A DNA stretch of 42,543 nt from Planctomycetota bacterium (GTDB taxonomy: Bacteria > Planctomycetota > B15-G4). Below are positions 7,031 to 14,509 of the stretch, one piece after another. Position numbers and translations under genes: made by a program. The DNA is taken from positions 1 to 42,543 of the forward strand of contig JAJDEP010000018.1 in assembly GCA_029259715.1 (NCBI GenBank), given 5' to 3'. Under the pieces are notes generated by a model, which saw nothing but the letters and a program-made list of their open reading frames with translations, did no database searches and was not told the origin of the DNA. Each line of letters starts with the position of its first letter. The first letter of the stretch is position 1.

Positions 7031-9033
7031 GACGCAGCGGCCGCGGTGGCCGGCGCGCGCTCGAACATCCCCGGCGTGTAGGCGGTGATGTGACCTTCGA
7101 TGGCCGAGGCCGCCACCGTGTAGGGCGAGGCCAGGTACAGGCGGCCGGGGCCGCTGCGGCCCTGGAAGTTGCGGTTGATGGCCGAAACGGTCACCTGGTC
7201 GGCGGTCTCGCTCACGCCGGGCCCGCAGCCGATGCACGCGCCGCAGCCCGGGTCGATGAGCTTCGCCCCGGCCTGCTCGAAGGTGGTCAGCCATCCGCGC
7301 TCGCGGGCCAGCTTCGCCGTCGCGGCCGAGCCGAACTGGATCCAGAACTCGACGCCGTCGGCCACGCGCCGGCCCGCGGCCACGGCCTCGGCCAGCACGC
7401 GGTGGTACATGGCGAAGTCGTCGACCTTGCCGGCCGTGCACGAACCGCCGTAGGCGATGTCGATGTCGACCGTGCCGATCTCCGAGACGAACGCGCCGTT
7501 GGTCGGGTCGGACGGGATGCCGCTGTCGGGATCGCCCGGGTGGGCCACCATGGGCCGGATGGTCGCCAGGTCGATGACGTGGACGCCGCCGTCGTAGACG
7601 GCCCCCTCGTCGGGCGTGACCAGCAGCGCGCGCAACGCGTCGACGTCGGCGCCCCCGGGACGGCTCGCGGCGATCCACTCGAGCAGGACCTCGTCGCCCT
7701 CGCACACGCCGGCCTTGGCGGTGCACTCGGTGGCCATGTTGGCCAGGGTCGCCCGCTCGTCGGGAGACAGCGAGAACAGGCCCGGCCCGCCGAATTCCAT
7801 GACCCGGTCGAGGGTGTGCTCGTGCCGGGCGTGGTGCAGCAGGATGTGCAGCATCACGTCCTTGGCCGTGGCGCCGTCGGTGAGCTCGCCCTGCAGCTCG
7901 AAGCGGATCGACTCGGGCACCTTCACGAAGGTGGAGCCCGACACGATGAGCGCCGCGTACTCGGTGGCGCCCACGCCGTAGGCGAGCGCGTTGTTGCCGC
8001 CGCCCATGCAGGTGTGGCTGTCGGTGGCCTGGATCAGATCGCCCGGATCGACGAAGTCACGCCGCGCCACCTCGTGGCAGATGCCCGGGCTGACGCCGTC
8101 CTTGGCCTGGTAGTCGAGCACGCCGGTGTGCTGCATGAACGCGTCCTGCAGCGTGCGCAACATGCCGATCTTGTCGGCGAAGGGGGCCATCTTCTTCACG
8201 CCGTCGGCGTAGAGCAGGTGGTCCTCGAACACGGCGAACTTGCTCGCGTCGGGCAGGCAGTAGTCGTCGCCGAACTCGCGGCGCAGGAACTCGTGCACCT
8301 GGGCCGTGGTGAACTCGTGGCTGTAGCCGCCGTCGACCCGCGCCATGACGGCGTCGCCGGGCTTCACCGGGCCGGGACCGCCGAGCAGGTGCGCGCCGAT
8401 CATCTTCTCGGCCATGGTCATGGGGCGCGGGCCCGTGTCGGGGCGCGGCACCTCGATCTCACCCGCCATGAGCGCCTTGGCGAAGGGGAACAGTCCCCCC
8501 ATCTCGAGCATCATGCGCGTGACCGGGTCGTAGCGACCGGTGAACTCGTCGAGGGGCAGGTCCTCGCCGGCCTGCAGGCGCTTGAGCTGCTCGTGGTCGC
8601 CCATGAGCTGGCCGAGGTTGATGTTGTTGCGCTCGTGGATGGGCGCGAACGACGCCGCGATGACGAGGCGGATGCCCGACCACTTCTCACACTGGGGCGC
8701 GGTCTCGCGCGAGCTGCCGGTGCCCTTGCGGTGACCCGACACGATCACCTCGAAGTTGCCGTCCATGAGCGCCCGCGGACCGAACACCCTGTTCCCGTCC
8801 TTCAGCAGGCCGGCGTAGGCGTTGAGCGCGATGTCCTCGGGGCGGTGGTCGAAGCACACCCACGCCGGGGTCATCACGTCGGTGTTGATGTCGTCGAGCA
8901 GGTCGTCGACGGAGAGATCCTCCATCTTCAGGTCCAGCTCGCCGGACAATTGCCGGGCGATGAGGTCGAGGTCCTTGGTCAGGAACAGGACCCGCTTGCC
9001 CGGAGTGAGGCTGACAGTCTTGGGTGCGGCCAT
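7027..9033 (-). CDS. single-chain swivel+catalytic hydro-lyase (aconitase/isopropylmalate dehydratase family)
   Basis: A 668-residue protein. Residues about 45-150 form a LeuD/aconitase swivel domain with DINTDVMTPAW and GTGSSRE (105-110), then FAPIHERNNIN. Residues about 205-660 form the [4Fe-4S] catalytic part: ATDSHTC (C342), GGSCTAG (531-535), DPGCGAC (C597, C600) and INRNFQGR (620-626). All three cluster cysteines and the substrate Arg are present, so it should be active. The swivel-first order resembles AcnB without its HEAT-like domain and is opposite to LeuC followed by LeuD. Substrate is undecided between citrate/isocitrate, isopropylmalate and a homologue. It starts with ATG 58 bases after the thiolase gene and overlaps the micro-ORF. 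Confidence 0.9.
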   Translation of the reverse strand: MAAPKTVSLTPGKRVLFLTKDLDLIARQLSGELDLKMEDLSVDDLLDDINTDVMTPAWVCFDHRPEDIALNAYAGLLKDGNRVFGPRALMDGNFEVIVSGHRKGTGSSRETAPQCEKWSGIRLVIAASFAPIHERNNINLGQLMGDHEQLKRLQAGEDLPLDEFTGRYDPVTRMMLEMGGLFPFAKALMAGEIEVPRPDTGPRPMTMAEKMIGAHLLGGPGPVKPGDAVMARVDGGYSHEFTTAQVHEFLRREFGDDYCLPDASKFAVFEDHLLYADGVKKMAPFADKIGMLRTLQDAFMQHTGVLDYQAKDGVSPGICHEVARRDFVDPGDLIQATDSHTCMGGGNNALAYGVGATEYAALIVSGSTFVKVPESIRFELQGELTDGATAKDVMLHILLHHARHEHTLDRVMEFGGPGLFSLSPDERATLANMATECTAKAGVCEGDEVLLEWIAASRPGGADVDALRALLVTPDEGAVYDGGVHVIDLATIRPMVAHPGDPDSGIPSDPTNGAFVSEIGTVDIDIAYGGSCTAGKVDDFAMYHRVLAEAVAAGRRVADGVEFWIQFGSAATAKLARERGWLTTFEQAGAKLIDPGCGACIGCGPGVSETADQVTVSAINRNFQGRSGPGRLYLASPYTVAASAIEGHITAYTPGMFERAPATAAAAS

Positions 9034-9091
9034 GGTCGCGTGCTCGGTTTCGCTGCGCCCGATCCCGCGGCGCCTGTTGCGTGCCGGTGCT

Positions 9092-10297
9092 TCAGATGCG
9101 CTCGATCAACATGGCGATGCCCTGCCCGCCGCCGATGCACGCCGAAGCGACGCCGTAGGTCTTGCCGGTGCGCTCGAGCTGGTGCATGAGGGTCAGCACG
9201 AGGCGCGTGCCCGTGGCGCCCAGGGGGTGGCCGATGGCCACGGCGCCGCCGTTCACGTTGACCTTGTCGCGGTCGAGCTCGAGCTCCTTCTCCACCGCGA
9301 GGTACTGGGCGGAGAAGGCCTCGTTGATCTCGTAGAAGTCGACCTTGTCCGGGCTGATGCCCGCCTTGTCGAGGGTGTTGCGGATGGCCGGCGCGGGGCC
9401 GATGCCCATCTCGGACGGCTCGACGCCCACGGCGTCCCAGGCCAGGATGCGCGCGCGGGGCTTCCAGCCGTTGGCCTTCGCCACCTCGCCCTTGGTCACC
9501 ACCAGAGCGGCGCCGGCGTCGACGATGCCCGACGCGTTGCCCGCGGTGACCGTGCCCTCCTTGCCGAAGGCGGCCGGCAGACGCGCCAGCCCCTCGAGGG
9601 TCGTGTCGGGCTTGATGTGATCGTCGGTGTCGCAGACGCCGATGACCTTGTCGCGCTTCTTCAGCTCGATGGGCACGATCTCGTCGGCGAACACGCCGCT
9701 CTTCACGGCGGCCGCCCCGAGCTGGTGGCTGCGCAGGGCGTAGGCGTCCTGCTCCTCGCGGGAGATGTCGTACTTCTTGGCGAGCTTCTCGGCCGTCTGG
9801 GCCATGAACAGCCCGCACTGGGTGTCCACCAGTGAGGCCATGAGCTGGTCCTGCAGCTCCCACTTCTGGCCCAGGCGGTAGCCCTTGCGGGCGCCGAAGA
9901 GCATGTGCGGCGCCTGGCTCATGGACTCCATGCCGCCGGCCACCGTGACGGTGGCGTCGTCGGCGATGAGCATGTGGCAGGCCGAGACGATGGACTGGAT
10001 GCCCGAGCCGCACAGGCGGTTGACCGTGAGCGCCGGCACCGGGATGGGGATGCCCGCCTTGAGCGACACGTGGCGCGCGCCGTAGAGCGAGTCGGGAGCC
10101 GTGTAGAGCACCGTGCCGAAGACGACGTGGTCGACCTGATCGGGCTTCACGCCGCTGCGCTCGAGGGCGGCCGCGGTGGCGATGGCGCCCAGGTCGTGGG
10201 CCGAGTGGTTGGCGAGCTTGCCGTGGCCGGGCGTGCCGATGTACTCGGCCATGGCTGTGCGGGCGCCGCTGAGGATCACGAGGTCGTCACGGGTCAT
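9092..10297 (-). CDS. acetyl-CoA acyltransferase (thiolase I)
   Basis: A 401-residue thiolase. The acyl-accepting Cys is C96 in NRLCGSG. The GHP His lies in AIGHPLGATG, and the second catalytic Cys in ACIGGGQG near the C-terminus. Length and motifs are complete. The reaction is condensation of two acetyl-CoA to acetoacetyl-CoA, or thiolytic cleavage of 3-ketoacyl-CoA. With the crotonase and 3-hydroxyacyl-CoA dehydrogenase genes upstream it completes the C4 (or beta-oxidation) set; direction cannot be told from sequence. ATG start with CAGGA about ten bases upstream. A structured 123-base gap separates it from the crotonase gene. Confidence 0.95.
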   Translation of the reverse strand: MTRDDLVILSGARTAMAEYIGTPGHGKLANHSAHDLGAIATAAALERSGVKPDQVDHVVFGTVLYTAPDSLYGARHVSLKAGIPIPVPALTVNRLCGSGIQSIVSACHMLIADDATVTVAGGMESMSQAPHMLFGARKGYRLGQKWELQDQLMASLVDTQCGLFMAQTAEKLAKKYDISREEQDAYALRSHQLGAAAVKSGVFADEIVPIELKKRDKVIGVCDTDDHIKPDTTLEGLARLPAAFGKEGTVTAGNASGIVDAGAALVVTKGEVAKANGWKPRARILAWDAVGVEPSEMGIGPAPAIRNTLDKAGISPDKVDFYEINEAFSAQYLAVEKELELDRDKVNVNGGAVAIGHPLGATGTRLVLTLMHQLERTGKTYGVASACIGGGQGIAMLIERI

Positions 10298-10345
10298 CGG
10301 TTCGATTCCTGGGGTGTTGGTTTGGGGTGAGGTCGCGGCGGGCGC

Positions 10346-10413
10346 GCGGAGCGGCGCGGAGGCTCATCCGACCGGCCCGGCTTGTCGGCCGACCCGCCCG
10401 CGCCCCGCTCCGC
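10346..10413. other. intercistronic inverted repeat between crotonase and thiolase genes
   Basis: GCGGAGCGG (10346-10354) is the exact reverse complement of CCGCTCCGC (10405-10413). The region between holds further self-complementary stretches such as GTCGGCCGAC (10384-10393). On the minus-strand transcript this would form a strong GC stem between two operon genes. There is no U tract, so it is more likely an mRNA stability or partial-termination element than a complete terminator. Confidence 0.45.
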
Positions 10414-10420
10414 GGCCGGG

Positions 10421-11203
10421 CTAACTGCCCTTGAAGGCGGCGGGCCGCTTCTCGAGGAAGGCTTGCATGCCTTCCTTCAGGTCGTCGGTGGACGCGAGCA
10501 ATCCGAAGAAGGTCGCCTCGTAATTGAGCCCGTCGGTCAGCGGCATCTCGGTGCCGTGGTTCACGGCGTCGAGGGCGAAGCGCACCGCCACCGGGCCGAA
10601 GGACATCATCTTGCGCACGGTCTTCTCCGTGGCCGCCAGCAGCTCGGCCTGGGGGTAGACCTTGTTCACCAGACCGATGCGATGGGCCTCGGCCGCATCG
10701 ACGCGACCGGCGGTGAGGATCATCTCCATGGCGCGGCCCTTGCCGATGATGCGCGGCAGGCGCTGCGTGCCGCCGTAACCGGGGATGATGCCGAGCGTCA
10801 CCTCGGGCAGCCCCATCACGGCGTTGTCGGAGGCGAAGCGCAGGTGGCACGCCAGCGCCAGCTCGCAACCGCCGCCGAAGGCGTAGCCGTTCACGGCCGC
10901 GACCACGGGCTTGGGGGTGCTCTCGATGGTGTTCATCAAGTGCTGGCCCTTCATGGCCAGCGGGCGCGCGGACAGCGAGTTCTGCGTGGCCAGCTCGGCG
11001 ATGTCGGCGCCGGCCACGAAGGCCTTCTCGCCGCTCCCGGTGAGGATCACCGCCTTGATCGTGTCGTCGTCGGCGAGCGCCTCGAAGCAGTGCTGCAGCT
11101 CGCCGATGGTCGCGTCGTTGAGCGCGTTGAGCTTGTCGGGTCGGTTCACACGGACGAAGGCGATGCCGTCGTCGTCGTCCCGCAGGATGTTCTCGTAAGC
11201 CAC
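10421..11203 (-). CDS. enoyl-CoA hydratase (crotonase)
   Basis: A 260-residue crotonase-fold hydratase adding water to crotonyl- or other enoyl-CoA. Both catalytic glutamates are present, spaced 20 residues as in mitochondrial enoyl-CoA hydratase: E114 in GGGCELALA and E134 in LPEVTLGIIPGYGG. The oxyanion-hole region AFVAGADIAEL (61-71) is intact. The start is GTG, with GGGGAG six bases upstream and three bases after the cyclophilin stop. The C-terminus EKRPAAFKGS is typical of the family. It works with the dehydrogenase and thiolase of the same cluster. Confidence 0.95.
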   Translation of the reverse strand: MAYENILRDDDDGIAFVRVNRPDKLNALNDATIGELQHCFEALADDDTIKAVILTGSGEKAFVAGADIAELATQNSLSARPLAMKGQHLMNTIESTPKPVVAAVNGYAFGGGCELALACHLRFASDNAVMGLPEVTLGIIPGYGGTQRLPRIIGKGRAMEMILTAGRVDAAEAHRIGLVNKVYPQAELLAATEKTVRKMMSFGPVAVRFALDAVNHGTEMPLTDGLNYEATFFGLLASTDDLKEGMQAFLEKRPAAFKGS

Positions 11204-11206
11204 GGT

Positions 11207-12094
11207 CTACTCCCCGTCCTTCGCCGTCGTCGTGCGCTTGCTGCGCGGACGCTTGGCGGTGCTCTTCTTGCGGCTGGTCTTGGGGGCCTTGTCCTGCTTG
11301 TCCCCGCTCGCCTTGGACCCGTCGTCCTTCTTGCCGGCGCTCATCTTCGACGCGGCCTTCTTGCTGCCGCTCTTCTTCGGCTCGGCCTTGGCGTCGGCGT
11401 CGGCGTCGGCCTCGTTCGAAGCCTCGGCGTCACCTTGACCGTCTCCGTCGCTGCTCTTGCCGCCCCGCTTGTCGCCGCCCTTGTCGCGTCCCTGACCCTG
11501 GCCCTTGCCCTTGCTCTGACCCGGGCTCTGACCCTGGTCGGCGTCCTGCTTCGACGTCTGCGGCTTGCCGAGCAGCTCGGCCAACTCGTCCTCGTCGAAG
11601 TCGACGCCCTCGAGCTCGATGCGGTTGATGTAGATCGGGTCGAGGGGCTGGCTCTTCTCGCGCCAGCGGTTCTCCGTCACCGGCACGGCGGCGATCTTGT
11701 CGATCACCTCCTCGCCCTCGGTCATGGTGGCGAAGGCCGAGTACTTGCTGTCGAGGTAGCGCCCATCGCCGTGCATGACGAAGAACTGGCTGCCGGCGCT
11801 GTGCGGATCGTTGCTGCGCGCCATCGACAGGGTGCCCTTCACGTGGGGCGTGTCGTTGAACTCGGGGCCGATGGTGTAGCCGGGGCCGCCGGTGCCGTCG
11901 CCCTTGGGGCAACCGCCCTGCAGCATGAAGCCCTTCAGGATGCGGTGGAAGGTGAGCCCTTCGTAGAAGCCCTTGCGCGCCAGCCGCGCGAAGTTCTCGC
12001 AAGTGCGCGGCGCCTTGCCATGGAGGAGTTCCACCACGATGTCACCCATCGAGGTGTGCAAGGTTGCCGTGGCCTTCTTCTTGAAGCTCGCCAT
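11207..12094 (-). CDS. cyclophilin-type prolyl isomerase with Lys-rich tail
   Basis: A 295-residue protein. Residues about 8-165 form a complete cyclophilin domain: FHRILKGFMLQGG with the catalytic Arg, GDGTGGPG, SAGSQFF and the C-terminal strand. Residues about 175-295 are a low-complexity tail, first Gln/Gly/Asp-rich with ADADADA repeats, then Lys/Ser/Ala/Thr-rich like a histone H1 or nucleic-acid-binding tail. There is no signal peptide, so it is cytoplasmic. It lies six bases after the preceding cyclophilin gene and three bases before the crotonase gene, so it is in the same transcript. The first domain is certain; the tail's role is not. Confidence 0.92.
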   Translation of the reverse strand: MASFKKKATATLHTSMGDIVVELLHGKAPRTCENFARLARKGFYEGLTFHRILKGFMLQGGCPKGDGTGGPGYTIGPEFNDTPHVKGTLSMARSNDPHSAGSQFFVMHGDGRYLDSKYSAFATMTEGEEVIDKIAAVPVTENRWREKSQPLDPIYINRIELEGVDFDEDELAELLGKPQTSKQDADQGQSPGQSKGKGQGQGRDKGGDKRGGKSSDGDGQGDAEASNEADADADAKAEPKKSGSKKAASKMSAGKKDDGSKASGDKQDKAPKTSRKKSTAKRPRSKRTTTAKDGE

Positions 12095-12100
12095 TGAGGA

Positions 12101-12715
12101 TCAGCCGTCGCTCTCGCGCACATCACTGTCCGTGCGGTCGCGGATGGTGACCTTCTTCATGGCCACCTTGCTCTTCGGCTGTCCGCCGGACGAACCCTCG
12201 TCGGCGATGGCGTCGAGCACCGTGAAGCCGCTCAACAGCTGGCCGAAGTTGGTGTACTGACCGTCAAGGTGCGGCGCCTTGGCGTGCACGATGAAGAACT
12301 GGCTGCCGGCCGAATCCGGGTGACCGGCGCGAGCCATCGACAGCGCGCCCCGCTCGTGGGGACGGTCGTTGAACTCGGCCTTCACCTTGTGGCCGGGGCC
12401 GCCGGTGCCGTCACCCTTGGGGCACCCGCCCTGGATCATGAAGCCGGGGATGATGCGGTGGAAGACGAGGTCGTCGTAGAAGCCCTTCTCGGCCAGGCTG
12501 ATGAAGTTCTCGACGTGCTTGGGCGCGATGTCCGGGAAGAACTCGAGCACCAGGGTGCCCTTGCTCGTCTCGATCTCGGCGACCTTGGTGGTGGTGTCGT
12601 TGCTCATTGTGATCTCCGTTGCGGCGAAAGTCGCGGCGGCCAACAGGAACGGGACGAGCAGCGCCAACCCGATCAGGGTCAGTCGCCGGCGTGCCGTTGC
12701 CGTGCGGTCCGTCAT
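12101..12715 (-). CDS. cyclophilin-type prolyl isomerase, possibly dual-localised
   Basis: A 204-residue protein when started at the ATG whose ATGA overlaps the dehydrogenase stop. Residues 8-32 form an Arg-rich n-region and a hydrophobic signal segment, suggesting export. Residues about 40-190 are a cyclophilin domain with FHRIIPGFMIQGG, GDGTGGPG and SAGSQFFIV. An internal in-frame ATG at 12607 is preceded by GGAG at ideal spacing and would give a signal-less, complete cyclophilin of 168 residues. Two products from one gene are therefore possible. Prolyl isomerases assist folding; why one lies between acyl-CoA enzymes is unclear. Confidence 0.9.
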   Translation of the reverse strand: MTDRTATARRRLTLIGLALLVPFLLAAATFAATEITMSNDTTTKVAEIETSKGTLVLEFFPDIAPKHVENFISLAEKGFYDDLVFHRIIPGFMIQGGCPKGDGTGGPGHKVKAEFNDRPHERGALSMARAGHPDSAGSQFFIVHAKAPHLDGQYTNFGQLLSGFTVLDAIADEGSSGGQPKSKVAMKKVTIRDRTDSDVRESDG

Positions 12716-13581
12716 GCGCGCTTGTCGCCCTCCCACTTGAAGAAACCCTCACCGGTCTTGCGACCGAGCTTGCCCTCGTCGACCTTCTGCCGCAGCAGGG
12801 CCGGCACTTCGAACAGGTTCTCGTTCGGGTGCTCGGAGGCCCAGCCTTCGAGGATGAATAGTGTCGTGTCGAGCCCGACGTAGTCGAGCAGGGTGAACGG
12901 GCCCATCGGGTGACCGCAGCCCAGGGTCATGCCGGCGTCGACGTCGGCGGGCGTGGCGTCGCCGCGCTCGACCATGCGCACCGCCTCGGCCAGGTAGGGC
13001 ACGAGCAGACGGTTCACCACGAAGCCGGGCGAGTCCTTGGCCGAGACGGGCACCTTGCCGCAGGCCTCGCCGAAGGCCTTGGCCGCGGCGAACGACTCGT
13101 CGGTGGTCTCGTCGGCACGCACGACCTCCACCAGCTTCATGAGCTGGACCGGATTGAAGAAGTGCAGGCCGACCATGTTGCCGGGACGTCCCGACGCCGT
13201 CCCCATCGCACCGATGGAGAAGGACGAGGTGTTGCTGGCGAAGATCGTCGACGGCTTGCACAGCTTGCCGAGCTTGCCGAACAGGTCGTTCTTGACGTCG
13301 AGGTTCTCGACGATGGCCTCGACCACGAGATCGCAGTCCTTGAGGTCCTCGAGGTTGCCGGTGCCCTTGATGCGGCCGAAGGAGGCGTCGGCATCGCCCT
13401 GGCTCAGCTTTTCCTTGGAGACGAGCTTGGCGAGGCTCTTCTTGATGCGTCCCAGGCCCTTCTCGAGGGCGCCCGAGTCTGCCTCGAGCACGGTGACCTC
13501 GTGGCCGGACACGGCCGCGACTTGCGCGATGCCGTGGCCCATGAGGCCGCATCCGATGACGCCGACGGTCTTGACGGTCAT
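12712..13581 (-). CDS. 3-hydroxyacyl-CoA (3-hydroxybutyryl-CoA) dehydrogenase
   Basis: A 289-residue NAD-dependent dehydrogenase. The Rossmann motif is GVIGCGLMGHGIA (7-19). Catalytic residues appear as S119 in SNTSS, H140 in GLHFFNPV, E152 and N190 in DSPGFVVNR. Length matches the short stand-alone Hbd type. It interconverts 3-hydroxybutyryl-CoA and acetoacetyl-CoA. It is the first gene of the metabolic cluster, with a long 5' leader. AGGAG lies 11 bases before the ATG. Its stop overlaps the cyclophilin start. Confidence 0.96.
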   Translation of the reverse strand: MTVKTVGVIGCGLMGHGIAQVAAVSGHEVTVLEADSGALEKGLGRIKKSLAKLVSKEKLSQGDADASFGRIKGTGNLEDLKDCDLVVEAIVENLDVKNDLFGKLGKLCKPSTIFASNTSSFSIGAMGTASGRPGNMVGLHFFNPVQLMKLVEVVRADETTDESFAAAKAFGEACGKVPVSAKDSPGFVVNRLLVPYLAEAVRMVERGDATPADVDAGMTLGCGHPMGPFTLLDYVGLDTTLFILEGWASEHPNENLFEVPALLRQKVDEGKLGRKTGEGFFKWEGDKRA

Positions 13582-13724
13582 GACAACTCGACTCCTCTTG
13601 CCTTTGCGTGGTTTCGATCCGGCTTCCGGTCAGGCCGGACGCCGGGTGTGTCTCGTGCTGAACCGCGGGCGGTCGATGGACGGGCCGTCAGGGATGGGGC
13701 CGATGAAGCTCAGCCCGCGCGGGG

Positions 13725-13739
13725 CCGTGACGGTCACGG
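13725..13739. promoter_or_regulatory. perfect 15-bp palindrome in the hbd leader
   Basis: CCGTGAC-G-GTCACGG is a perfect inverted repeat with a one-base centre, the shape of a dimeric repressor operator (TetR or GntR type). It lies about 165 bases downstream of the predicted start of transcription, so it could also act as an RNA hairpin. No regulator gene is adjacent. Confidence 0.4.
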
Positions 13740-13800
13740 AACCACGCTTGCACCCGGACGGAGCGCCCGCCTTTTGCGCCCGCTCCCGCGCTTGTGGCCC

Positions 13801-13813
13801 CTCGTCTGACGAG
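13801..13813. promoter_or_regulatory. perfect 13-bp palindrome in the hbd leader
   Basis: CTCGTC-T-GACGAG is a perfect inverted repeat with a one-base centre. Its centre is 75 bases from that of the 13725-13739 palindrome, close to seven helical turns, so the two could face the same side of DNA. Function is inferred only from symmetry and position. Confidence 0.35.
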
Positions 13814-13895
13814 TAGGGCCCCCTCACGCGGACGAACCGGCGATCCGAAAGCACCTCCCGAAGGCGGGTGCCCGCATGCGCGGTCCGAACCGGAG

Positions 13896-13923
13896 ATCAT
13901 ACCGATCGCCCCCCCCCACGCAA
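13896..13923 (-). promoter_or_regulatory. promoter of the acyl-CoA/hydro-lyase cluster with G9 spacer
   Basis: On the minus strand TTGCGT (13918-13923) is followed after 16 bases by TATGAT (13896-13901). Nine of the spacer bases are an uninterrupted G run (C9 on the plus strand, 13909-13917). Gain or loss of one G would change the spacing to 17 or 15, a known way of switching promoter strength. The -10 and next bases, TATGATCTCCGG, also occur upstream of the UbiD gene. Confidence 0.55.
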
Positions 13924-13971
13924 CACGCACAAGGGCGCACGAGGGCCCTCAACGCCCTCGAAAACAGGCCT

Positions 13972-14406
13972 TCAGGCCGGCGCCACCATGACCTGGGCGC
14001 GCTTGCCGCGGCCGGCCTTGACGGGTTCACCCTCGGCCTTCAACCCGCACTTCAGCAGGAAGTCGGTGGTCGGCTCCGGGCAGAGGCACCACAGCCCGCC
14101 GCCCCGCTCGGCTGTGATGGTGAGCATGGCGTTGACCAGCTTGCGGCCGTGCCCCTGGAGACGGTGCTCGGGGTCGACGGACACGCCGCGCAGGCGCCAC
14201 ATCTCGGCAGTCCCGTCGCGGCGCTCGGGCAGCACCGAGGCCACGGCCAAGAGGTCGTCGCCCTCCTTGAGCCCCAGGTGCAGGGCGCCCTCCGCCTCGT
14301 CGGTCTCGAACAGCGCCTTGGCCGCCTTGGCGGCCTTGGTGCCCTTCTCGATGACCTTCACCCGCAAGGGCATGCATTCATCGGGGGTGAGCACGAGCAG
14401 TTCCAT
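13972..14406 (-). CDS. GNAT-family acetyltransferase
   Basis: A 144-residue protein with a GNAT outline: a strand with the motif MWRLRGVSVDPEHRLQGHGRKLVNAML, where RLQGHGRKL is the acetyl-CoA pyrophosphate-binding loop ([RQ]xxGx[GA]), followed by strand LWCLCPEP and a C-terminal strand. The substrate cannot be told. I chose the ATG at 14406 because a TACACT -10 element sits eight bases upstream (14415-14420), suggesting a leaderless mRNA, and because upstream codons are Arg/Pro-rich non-family sequence. It is divergent from the glycosyltransferase gene. Confidence 0.8.
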   Translation of the reverse strand: MELLVLTPDECMPLRVKVIEKGTKAAKAAKALFETDEAEGALHLGLKEGDDLLAVASVLPERRDGTAEMWRLRGVSVDPEHRLQGHGRKLVNAMLTITAERGGGLWCLCPEPTTDFLLKCGLKAEGEPVKAGRGKRAQVMVAPA

Positions 14407-14414
14407 GGGCGGCG

Positions 14415-14420
14415 AGTGTA
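14415..14420 (-). promoter_or_regulatory. -10 element of leaderless acetyltransferase gene
   Basis: TACACT on the minus strand, followed by eight bases (CGCCGCCC) and then the ATG, so the start of transcription would coincide with the start codon. No convincing -35 is visible. Confidence 0.4.
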
Positions 14421-14497
14421 GCGATCGGCGCGGGTCGGGGCCCAGCCGCCCGCCTCGTGCCGGCCTCGCCGCCACTCGGGAGACGGCCCGCCGCTGC

Positions 14498-14503
14498 TAG
14501 CCT
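14498..14503 (+). promoter_or_regulatory. -10 element of leaderless glycosyltransferase gene
   Basis: TAGCCT followed by six bases (TTCCCC) and the ATG at 14510. No ribosome site precedes the ATG, consistent with leaderless translation. No convincing -35 is visible. Confidence 0.35.
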
Positions 14504-14509
14504 TTCCCC

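Larger units (their letters stand above)
13582..13971 (-). other. 390-base intergenic region: hbd promoter and long leader
   Basis: This stretch between the dehydrogenase and acetyltransferase genes holds a promoter at 13896-13923, a leader of about 310 nt, a short palindrome GCGGGTGCCCGC (13864-13875), and two longer perfect palindromes (listed separately). An inverted repeat CGAGGGC/GCCCTCG (13940-13960) lies just beyond the acetyltransferase stop and could end that transcript, though it lacks a U tract. A GTG-started frame of 74 codons (13630-13854, minus strand) exists, but nothing supports it as a gene. No known riboswitch was recognised. Confidence 0.6.

Noticed and set aside
5817..9033. 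Firm naming of the pair as leucine-pathway LeuCD and LeuB
   Set aside because: The RENTE motif of the dehydrogenase and the swivel-first order of the hydro-lyase do not match classical leucine enzymes; no isopropylmalate synthase gene is adjacent, so the pathway is left open.
5856..9189. Long plus-strand frames opposite the dehydrogenase and hydro-lyase genes
   Set aside because: They run antisense to conserved enzymes, begin at arbitrary points and have shadow-like composition (Val/Arg/His/Gly/Asp).
13630..13854. A 74-codon GTG-started frame in the hbd leader
   Set aside because: Its ribosome site is too close to the GTG, it covers the palindromes, and the sequence resembles no protein; kept only as a remote possibility.
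13940..13960. Rho-independent terminator after the acetyltransferase gene
   Set aside because: The hairpin has T residues before rather than after the stem on the transcribed strand.
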